Origin: Streptomyces antimycoticus
GTDB lineage: Bacteria; Actinomycetota; Actinomycetes; Streptomycetales; Streptomycetaceae
DNA length: 64,000 nt
NCBI RefSeq assembly: GCF_005405925.1
Contig: NZ_BJHV01000001.1
Span: forward strand, 6,262,001-6,326,000
Direction of reading: 5' to 3'
The first letter of the stretch is position 1. Every line of letters starts with the position of its first letter. The notes under the pieces were generated by a model that was given only the letters and a program-made list of their open reading frames with translations, was not told where the DNA came from and did no database searches. The position numbers and the translations under genes are program-made. Below are positions 58,549 to 64,000 of the stretch, piece after piece.

Positions 58549-58926
58549 ATGATCGACATAGATGAGCGCGCCCTCGATGCGCTGCTGGCCGAAGATCCCG
58601 GCGGCCCCGTGGTGATGCTGAACCTGCTGCGGTTCCGCCCGGACGGCGGTCGTGAGAGCTACCAGCGCTACGTCGAGGCGCTGGGCCCGGAGATCAACGC
58701 GCGGTACGGATTGCGGGTGGAGTACCTCGGGGACGGCGGTCGGGCCCTGGTCGCCGAGGAGGGGCAGGCATGGGACGCGGTGCTCCTGGTGCGCTACCCC
58801 AGCCGCCAGGCGTTCGCCGACATGATCCGTGACCCCGACTATCGGGCGGCGTCCCATTTCCGTAGCGAGGCGCTGGTGGAATCGGTCCTGCAGCCGACCG
58901 TGCCGCTCCAGGGGAGCGTGGTCTGA
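58549..58926 (+). CDS. DUF1330 family protein
   Basis: A 125-residue ferredoxin-fold dimer of the DUF1330 type: GPVVMLNLLRFRPDGGRESYQRYVEALGPEINARYG, then WDAVLLVRYPSRQAFADMIRDPDYRAASHFRSEALVES. Such proteins resemble small monooxygenase-fold enzymes, but no reaction is established. It overlaps the next gene by one base (TGATG) and is probably regulated by the divergent TetR. Confidence 0.88.
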   Translation: MIDIDERALDALLAEDPGGPVVMLNLLRFRPDGGRESYQRYVEALGPEINARYGLRVEYLGDGGRALVAEEGQAWDAVLLVRYPSRQAFADMIRDPDYRAASHFRSEALVESVLQPTVPLQGSVV

Positions 58927-59693
58927 TGCCCGCCGTCTTCGTACACGGCAATCCCGAGACGGCGGCCGTCTGGGATCCCCTGCTCGCCGAACTGAAGGCC
59001 GCCGGCACTGCTCCGGCCGACCTCATCTGTTTGTCCCCGCCCGGGTTCGGCGCGCCACTGCCGCCCGGGTTCGGGGCGACCGTCGGGGAGTACCGCGACT
59101 GGCTGATCGAGGAGCTGACACGCTTCGCCGAGCCCGTGGACCTGGTGGGTCACGACTGGGGCGGCGGACACGTCCTCAACGCGGTGATGAGCCGCCCGGA
59201 GCTGGTACGCAGCTGGGCCAGCGACACGATCGCGGCCTTCGAACCCGACTACGTCTGGCATGAACTTGCCCAGCGATGGCAGACACCGGGAATCGGCGAG
59301 GCCGATGTGGCCGCACGCTTCGGCGCGCCCGTCGAGCAGCGGATCGCGACGCTCGTCGAGCGGGGGATGGGCGAGGCGGCGGCCGAGTGGGTCGCCCAGG
59401 GTCAGAACGAGGCGATGGGCCGGGCCGTGATCGCGCTCTACACCTCCGCCATGCCACCGGTGATGGCCGAGCTCGGCCGGAACCTGGGAAACGCGGCGCG
59501 GCGGCCGGGACTCGTGTTCCTCGCCACCGAGGATCACGTGGTCGGAACCGCCGAGCAGCGACGCCGCGCCGCGCACCGCGCCGGTGCCCGGGTGGAGGTC
59601 CTCGATGGGCTGGGCCACTGGTGGATGACACGCAACCCCGCCCGCGGTGCGGAGGCGCTCACCCGTTTCTGGGCATCGCTGGACCAGGGGTAG
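58926..59693 (+). CDS. Alpha/beta hydrolase (epoxide hydrolase/dehalogenase-like)
   Basis: A 255-residue alpha/beta hydrolase. VFVHGNPETAAVWDPLLAEL is the oxyanion region. The nucleophile elbow LVGHDWGGGHVLNAV has Asp in place of Ser (G-H-D-W-G), as in epoxide hydrolases and haloalkane dehalogenases. LATEDHVVG supplies a possible acid, and GLGHWWMTRNPA the base histidine. It is translated from an ATG overlapping the DUF1330 stop. A detoxification role under TetR control is plausible. Confidence 0.87.
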   Translation: MPAVFVHGNPETAAVWDPLLAELKAAGTAPADLICLSPPGFGAPLPPGFGATVGEYRDWLIEELTRFAEPVDLVGHDWGGGHVLNAVMSRPELVRSWASDTIAAFEPDYVWHELAQRWQTPGIGEADVAARFGAPVEQRIATLVERGMGEAAAEWVAQGQNEAMGRAVIALYTSAMPPVMAELGRNLGNAARRPGLVFLATEDHVVGTAEQRRRAAHRAGARVEVLDGLGHWWMTRNPARGAEALTRFWASLDQG

Positions 59694-59976
59694 TCGCACA
59701 CAGGTGGATACCGCGCAGGCGAGGGTGCCGTCCGGGATGGGGATGGCACCCTTGCCCATCCCCTCGCGGGGTGGAGACGATCTGACGAGCCTCGTCACAT
59801 TGCCTCGTGTGACTCCGCGCTTGAGACTCAGCTCTCTCCCAGCAGCCGGGCCGGCGCCGCCTGAAGTCGGCGTGCATCAGGGGACGAGACGCCTCGTCCT
59901 GGGAGATGCATGGTGACGGGTGGCGCGGCGAGGGGGTGGTGGTACGGGTTTCGTCGGCCACCACCGGTCGGCCCGC

Positions 59977-60026
59977 ATGAATCAGCCCCGTCCGTGCGAG
60001 TTCCCGCGCGGACGGGGCTGATTCAT
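59977..60026. terminator. 18-bp perfect hairpin between convergent genes
   Basis: ATGAATCAGCCCCGTCCG (59977-59994) and its exact complement (60009-60026) enclose 14 bases. It is unusually long and lies between the hydrolase (ends 59693) and the collagen-like gene (ends 60120). The rest of 59694-60119 has no credible gene. Confidence 0.85.
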
Positions 60027-60119
60027 GACTGCGTCGCGGAGATGCCGGACGCCTCACGCCGGGCCAGTGGCTGTCGCCTCGGGCTCAGCGACGAACTACG
60101 CGCTCGGGCTTCTCGGGGG

Positions 60120-61376
60120 CTAGCACGTGTGCATGGTCCGCAACGCCGCGCTCCTGTGGTCGGCGCATTCGTCCCACTGATCGTCGTGGTGGCTGTGTTC
60201 GTCGTAGTCGCTGTGTTCGCTGTGTTCGCTGTGCTTGTTGTGTTCGTCGTGCCCGCTGTGGTCGTCGCACTCGTCGTTGCCACCGTTGCCGCCCGGAGCG
60301 CCGGGAGGTCCAGGGGGCCCGGGAGGCCCAGGAGGTCCGGCGGGTCCTGCGGGTCCGGCAGCGCCGGTGGGTCCAGGTTGGCCTGCGGGTCCTGCGGGTC
60401 CGGCAGCACCGGGTTGGCCATTGGGTCCGGCAGCGCCAGGTTGTCCGGCGGGGCCGGGCGCGCCGGGTGCGCCAGGTGCGCCGTCTGCGCCGTCTGCGCC
60501 GGGTGCCCCGGGTGCCCCGGGTGCGCCAGGTGCGCCGTCTGCGCCGGGTGCCCCAGGTGCCCCGGGTGCGCCAGGTGCCCCCGGTGCGCCGGGAGGTCCA
60601 GGCGGCCCAGGGGGACCAACGGTGCAGGCGGCCCTCGAAATGAAGTTGGTGTCGAGCGTGACCGCGCCATTACGCGCCAGGGCCCGGCCATTGATGACCG
60701 CACCGGTCTGTACCGTGATGGACGTCAACGCCAAGATGTTGCCCTGGAAAAGGGAGTTGACCTTGACCGTGGCGGAGCTTCCCACCTGCCAGAACACGTT
60801 GCACGCCTGTGCTCCGTTGATGAGGCTGACGGTGCTTCCCACCTCCGCGGACAGGGCTGAACCCACCTGGATGATGAAGACGGCGTTGGGGTCGCCCTGG
60901 ACATCCAGAGTGACGGTCCCCGTGATTCCCAGAGTCGACGTGGACGTGTAGACGCCGGGAGTCAGCGTCGACCCGCCGATGTCGCCTGCGACGGCGACTC
61001 CGGGGCCCCGGCTGGCCGCGTCGTTGTAAGCGATGGTGAGGTCGGATTGCGCCTGAGCGGCAGCGGCGTCGGCTACGTGCACCGCCCCGTTGACGATTCC
61101 GGGCGGAAAGCCCGTCACTGACGAGCCGGGGCTCAGCCCCAAATCGCCGTTGATGACGCTGGGGCCCGTATTGGTGACCGTTGAACCGGCCAGGACCGCG
61201 TAATTGGTGGCGGTTCCCAGTCCCACCGGAGCTTCTGCGGCGTGCGCGGAACCCGAGACCATCGTGAGCGTCGCCGCCAGCAACGCCACTCCGGGGATGA
61301 AGGCGAGAGCTCGCTTGAGCCGATTGCGTCTGCGCCTTCTATCGGGTGGCGCTGACGGGATGACATCCACTGCCAT
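60120..61376 (-). CDS. Ice-binding-fold (DUF3494) protein with collagen-like and His-rich tail
   Basis: A 418-residue secreted protein. The signal peptide ends ...[17 protein letters not shown] (about residues 18-47). Residues 50-255 are a DUF3494 beta-helix typical of ice-binding/adhesive proteins: [45 protein letters not shown], and [29 protein letters not shown] with [17 protein letters not shown]. Residues about 257-368 are about 37 Gly-x-y triplets ([13 protein letters not shown]...). The last 45 residues are Asp/His/Glu/Ser-rich, with a dozen histidines ([26 protein letters not shown]), probably metal-binding. There is no LPxTG or membrane anchor. Likely surface, aerial-hyphal or matrix, not cold, in a mesophile. 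Confidence 0.88.
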   Translation of the reverse strand: MAVDVIPSAPPDRRRRRNRLKRALAFIPGVALLAATLTMVSGSAHAAEAPVGLGTATNYAVLAGSTVTNTGPSVINGDLGLSPGSSVTGFPPGIVNGAVHVADAAAAQAQSDLTIAYNDAASRGPGVAVAGDIGGSTLTPGVYTSTSTLGITGTVTLDVQGDPNAVFIIQVGSALSAEVGSTVSLINGAQACNVFWQVGSSATVKVNSLFQGNILALTSITVQTGAVINGRALARNGAVTLDTNFISRAACTVGPPGPPGPPGAPGAPGAPGAPGAPGADGAPGAPGAPGAPGADGADGAPGAPGAPGPAGQPGAAGPNGQPGAAGPAGPAGQPGPTGAAGPAGPAGPPGPPGPPGPPGAPGGNGGNDECDDHSGHDEHNKHSEHSEHSDYDEHSHHDDQWDECADHRSAALRTMHTC

Positions 61377-61692
61377 GGCAGAAAACCTCTCTTTTCGGCG
61401 TTGAGCCCCGTCACCCCGGCAGGGGTTTTGGCTCCCGTGATGACTGCTGGTCAGGCCACGAGCCGCCGTAGAGGGAACGGCAGAGCAAATGCTTTCCGGA
61501 GGCGGGTGGTGGCCTTGCAGGCTTCACCAAAGCATCGCCAATATCGCCATAAGAATCAAAGATTAATAAAGATCCGAAAGGGTGATTCCTGTTGCGGTGA
61601 TGAGTTTTTCATCTGATTGCTCGGAGTGTCGCTCATTACTCCATGCATTCCAACGGCTATGCGAGCCCGGTCCTTGCGTCGGCCGAGGTGGC
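61377..61692. other. Intergenic region upstream of the collagen-like gene
   Basis: A 316-base stretch, AT-richer than most of the window around 61540-61620. It contains a small hairpin GATGA-GTTTT-TCATC (61599-61613). No protein gene, RNA gene or riboswitch pattern was recognised. Confidence 0.5.
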
Positions 61693-62592
61693 TCAACCGG
61701 CGTGCAGCATCAAGCCGATGCCCGCCACCATCAGTCCCGCCGCCGCGATCCTCGGACCGCCGAACCGCTCCTTGAAGAACAGCGCCCCGATCGCCGCGCC
61801 CACGATGATCGACGATTCGCGCAGCGCCGCGATCGGGGCGAGTTCGGCCTGGGTCTGGGCCCACAGGACCAGGCCGTAGGCGCAGACCGACAGCAGTCCG
61901 CCGAGCAGTCCGCGAGCCGCGACGGGGCGCAATTGGTGAAGGAGCGCACCGCGGCGGATGGCCAGGGCGCAGGCGGGGATGGCGAAGCCCTCCAGGATCA
62001 TCAGCCAGGCGATGTAGCCGGGCGCGCTGCCGGAGGCGCGTACCCCCAGACCGTCCACGACGGTGTACGCGGCGATGGACAGACCGGTGGCGATGGCGGC
62101 CGTAAGGGCGAGCCACTGCGGTGCGGCCCCGCCGTGCTCCCCGTCGTCCTGCCCGCCTTCCTCGTCGTCAGCGTGGCGGGCGCCCCTGACGCCCCACAGC
62201 GCCACGCCCACCAGCCCGGCCGAGGCCAGCGCGATTCCCGCCGCCTGCCAGCGGTCCGGCCGCTCGCCGACGAAGACCGCGGCGGCCACGGTCACCACCA
62301 GCGGGGCGGTGCCGCGCGCGATGGGATACATCTGGCCGAAGTCGCCCAGGTGGAACGAGCGCATGAGCAGCAGTTGATAGACCACATGGATGGCCGCGGA
62401 GGCCAGCAGATACGGCCAGGCGTCCGCGGCGGGCAGCGGGGCGAAGGGCAGCAGCGCCAGCCCGCACAGCGCCCCGCCGCCGCCCACCAGCGTGAAGGCG
62501 AGCAGCTGATCGCGGATACCGTGCGCGATGGCGTTCCACGACGCGTGGGTGACGGCCGCGATGAGCACCGCGGTCGCGACGAGCGGGGTCAC
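61693..62592 (-). CDS. EamA/DMT-family transporter
   Basis: A 299-residue permease with about ten helices in two EamA repeats (VTPLVATAVLIAAVTHASWNAIAHG; later WLALTAAIATGLSIAAYTVVDGLGV and ALRESSIIVGAAIGALFFKERFGGPRIAAAGLMVAGIGL). A polar, acidic loop (ARHADDEEGGQDDGEHGG) separates the halves. The GTG at 62592 overlaps the ybaK stop by four bases. Drug/metabolite exporter; substrate unknown. Confidence 0.88.
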   Translation of the reverse strand: MTPLVATAVLIAAVTHASWNAIAHGIRDQLLAFTLVGGGGALCGLALLPFAPLPAADAWPYLLASAAIHVVYQLLLMRSFHLGDFGQMYPIARGTAPLVVTVAAAVFVGERPDRWQAAGIALASAGLVGVALWGVRGARHADDEEGGQDDGEHGGAAPQWLALTAAIATGLSIAAYTVVDGLGVRASGSAPGYIAWLMILEGFAIPACALAIRRGALLHQLRPVAARGLLGGLLSVCAYGLVLWAQTQAELAPIAALRESSIIVGAAIGALFFKERFGGPRIAAAGLMVAGIGLMLHAG

Positions 62593-63089
62593 GCGGACCG
62601 CTCGCGCACATCCACCAGGGTGCCGTCGGCGTGCGCGATCAGGGTCTTGGGGGCGAGCGGGAAGACGGTGTGGGGGTTGCCCGCCGCGGCCCATACGGTC
62701 TCGTGGTCCAGCAGCCCGCGGTCGGCGAGGACGCGGGTGCGGGTGCGGTGGCCGAAGGGCGGCACTCCACCGATGGCGTAGCCGGTGGTCTCCCGTACCA
62801 GCGCCGCGTTCGCCCGGCGGACGCTCCCGGCGCCCAGCTCGTGCCGTACGAGCTCGACGTCGACCCGTGACGCCCCGTCCATCAGCACCACCACCGGCTG
62901 TCCGTCCGCCTCGAAGACCAGCGACTTGACGATCTGGCTCAGCTCACAGCCGATGGCCGCGGCGGCCTCGGCGGCGGTGCGGGTGGCGTCGGGGAAGCGG
63001 CGCACCTCGACGTCCAGGCCGAGCTCGCGCAGGGCGTCGGCGAAGCGGGGGTGGGCGGCGGTGTCAGGGGTGGGTGTGGGATCGACCAT
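62589..63089 (-). CDS. YbaK/EbsC-type aminoacyl-tRNA deacylase
   Basis: A 166-residue editing-domain protein: DVEVRRFPDATRTAAEAAAAIGCELSQIVKSLVFEADGQPVVVLMDG (the conserved K of IVKSL), VRRANAALVRETTGYAIGGVPPFGHR (G-x-x-P loop), and TVWAAAGNPHTVFPLAPKTLI. YbaK-like proteins hydrolyse Cys-tRNA(Pro) or similar mischarged tRNAs in trans. ATG 63089 is used. It is co-transcribed with the EamA gene. Confidence 0.9.
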   Translation of the reverse strand: MVDPTPTPDTAAHPRFADALRELGLDVEVRRFPDATRTAAEAAAAIGCELSQIVKSLVFEADGQPVVVLMDGASRVDVELVRHELGAGSVRRANAALVRETTGYAIGGVPPFGHRTRTRVLADRGLLDHETVWAAAGNPHTVFPLAPKTLIAHADGTLVDVRERSA

Positions 63090-63168
63090 GGGGCGACGCT
63101 ATCGACGGGCCCGCGGCCCACGCCAGGGCATTTCCCCGAGGTCGCACCGGTCGGTGGGCGGAACGCGA

Positions 63169-63206
63169 AGGAGCCGGGCGGGCGCTTGAGCGCTCGCCCG
63201 GCTCCT
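63169..63206. terminator. Terminator of the penicillin-binding protein gene
   Basis: An 18-pair stem with one G-U wobble (AGGAGCCGGGCG... and its complement), two-base loop, 68 bases beyond the leftward stop of the PBP gene and upstream of ybaK. Confidence 0.85.
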
Positions 63207-63273
63207 GTGCCGTCATGCCGGCGGAACCAGAGGGAACGGAACCAGAGGGACCGAACCGGAGAGAACTGCCGGC

Positions 63274-64000
63274 TCAGCCGCCCGCGCGCAGCAGCGCCGC
63301 CACCATCGGGCCCGCGGTGTCGCCGCCGTGGCCGCCCTCGGGGACCACACCGGCGGCCGCGATGTCATCGCGGTACGCGCTGAACCAGCCGTTGGGCTTC
63401 TCCTGGTTGTCCACCTCGGCCGAACCGGTCTTGGCGCCGAAGTCGCCGCTCATCCCGGCCATCGCCTCGGCGGCGGTGCCCGAGGTGGCCGTCAGCCGCA
63501 TCAGCTTGCGCAGCTGGTCATGGGTGCTCGACTTCATCGTCTTGCTCGCCTTGGCCAGCGTCCGGTCGTCCAGCGACGGCGAGACCAGGTACGGCTGGCG
63601 GAAGGTGCCGGTGGAGGCCGTGGCCGCGACCGACGCCATGTTGAGCGGGTTCATCCGCACCCCGCCCTGGCCGATCAGCGAGGCGGCCTTGGAGGCCGCC
63701 GACTGCACCGGCACCGCGCCGTCGAAGGAGGGCACGCCGGTCTGCCAGTTGAGTCCGATGCCGAAGACGTTCCGGGCCTCGTTGGTCAGGTCGTCGTTCT
63801 TCAGCTTCCCCGCCTGGCTGATGAAGGCCGTGTTGCAGGAGCGGGCGAAGCTCTGCTCGAAGGTGCCGTTCTTGATCTCGAACTTCTTGTCGTTCTGGAA
63901 CTTCCAGCCGCCGTAACTGAAGTACTTGGGGCACGGATGGGCCTTGCCGTACGCCGCCAGACCCTTGTCGATCAGCGTCGCCGAGGTGATGATCTTCATC
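63274..64000 (-). CDS. Penicillin-binding protein transpeptidase domain, C-terminal part
   Basis: The gene runs off the right edge; 242 residues of the transpeptidase domain are present. The segment begins MKIITSATLIDKGL, where K should be the lysine of the catalytic S-x-x-K, with the serine just outside the window. SFARSCNTAF gives the S-x-N motif, and GDFGAKTGSAEV the K-T-G motif. QGGVRMNPLNMASVAATASTGTF and SAYRDDIAAAGVV are typical of actinobacterial PBPs with an N-terminal dimer/NTF2-like domain. It cross-links peptidoglycan outside the membrane. Confidence 0.92.
   Translation of the reverse strand, partial: MKIITSATLIDKGLAAYGKAHPCPKYFSYGGWKFQNDKKFEIKNGTFEQSFARSCNTAFISQAGKLKNDDLTNEARNVFGIGLNWQTGVPSFDGAVPVQSAASKAASLIGQGGVRMNPLNMASVAATASTGTFRQPYLVSPSLDDRTLAKASKTMKSSTHDQLRKLMRLTATSGTAAEAMAGMSGDFGAKTGSAEVDNQEKPNGWFSAYRDDIAAAGVVPEGGHGGDTAGPMVAALLRAGG

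Noticed and set aside
61377..61692. A structured-RNA (ydaO-type or similar) leader before the collagen-like gene
   Set aside because: AT-richer sequence and one small hairpin only; no recognisable riboswitch core.
1..64000. CRISPR array
   Set aside because: Tandem repeats found are 13-28 bp and mostly contiguous or in coding tails; none shows regularly spaced repeats with unique spacers.

Overview
This is a very GC-rich stretch of a Streptomyces-type actinobacterial chromosome. The evidence is the codon bias, the leaderless-looking TANNNT-N6-start promoters, an HrdD-type sigma factor, XRE/DUF5753-DUF397 genes, a tricorn protease, mycothiol-era arsC/arsR genes and a Glp/GlpR(SepX) division cluster. 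From memory, the order hrdD - fructose PTS operon - mscL - mtnP - penicillin acylase - galU - glp resembles the central conserved chromosome of S. coelicolor. The species cannot be named from the sequence.

Layout. 1-5 kb: the tail of an MFS exporter, a divergent MarR/DODA-like dioxygenase pair, a questin-oxidase-like protein, a small membrane protein, and hrdD behind a textbook SigR promoter. 5-10.2 kb: an SDR, then a DeoR-type regulator, fruK and fruA (fructose PTS). 10-21.7 kb: a thioredoxin-reductase-like flavoprotein, a P1 peptidase, an orphan AMP-binding N-domain, mscL, a CpaB/SAF protein, mtnP, a FmdB zinc ribbon with a CIRCE (HrcA) box, a K+/H+ antiporter, penicillin acylase and 5-formyl-THF cyclo-ligase. 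21.8-27.1 kb: galU-glp-moaC-mog-rimJ-like-glpR/sepX, followed by tRNA-Ala(CGC). 27.2-32.2 kb: an accessory island of wrecked transposase, integrase and HATPase genes, a methyltransferase, and an arsenic cluster (arsN1-arsC-arsR with divergent arsI). 32.2-40 kb: dps, a secreted trypsin-like protease, exonuclease III, and a MerR-controlled BVMO/hydrolase/SDR operon resembling mycobacterial mymA-lipR-sadH. 40-50 kb: a disordered small protein, tricorn protease, TetR plus MMPL exporter, and a Ni/Co ECF transporter (cbiMN-cbiQ-cbiO) with a Nur-like box. 50-54.5 kb: small-protein operon, XRE/DUF397 pair, serine beta-lactamase-like protein and SDR. 54.5-64 kb: an EACC1-caspase conflict module, TetR/DUF1330/hydrolase, an ice-binding-fold collagen-like surface protein, an EamA permease, YbaK, and the C-terminus of a penicillin-binding protein.

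The most striking item is the two-gene unit at 54497-57672. EACC1 is followed by a caspase-like peptidase that is fused through a proline-rich linker and one transmembrane helix to a complete extracellular peptide-type solute-binding protein. The arrangement looks like an outside-in sensor wired to a suicide or regulatory protease.

A caution on sequence quality: at least seven single-base frameshifts interrupt six otherwise intact conserved genes (near 3316, 12040, 16636, 21567, 51345, 51718 and 52650). Most look like one missing base in a G/C run, so assembly or base-calling error is at least as likely as true gene decay. All functional calls come from reading the sequence and from recalled family knowledge; no database search was run.
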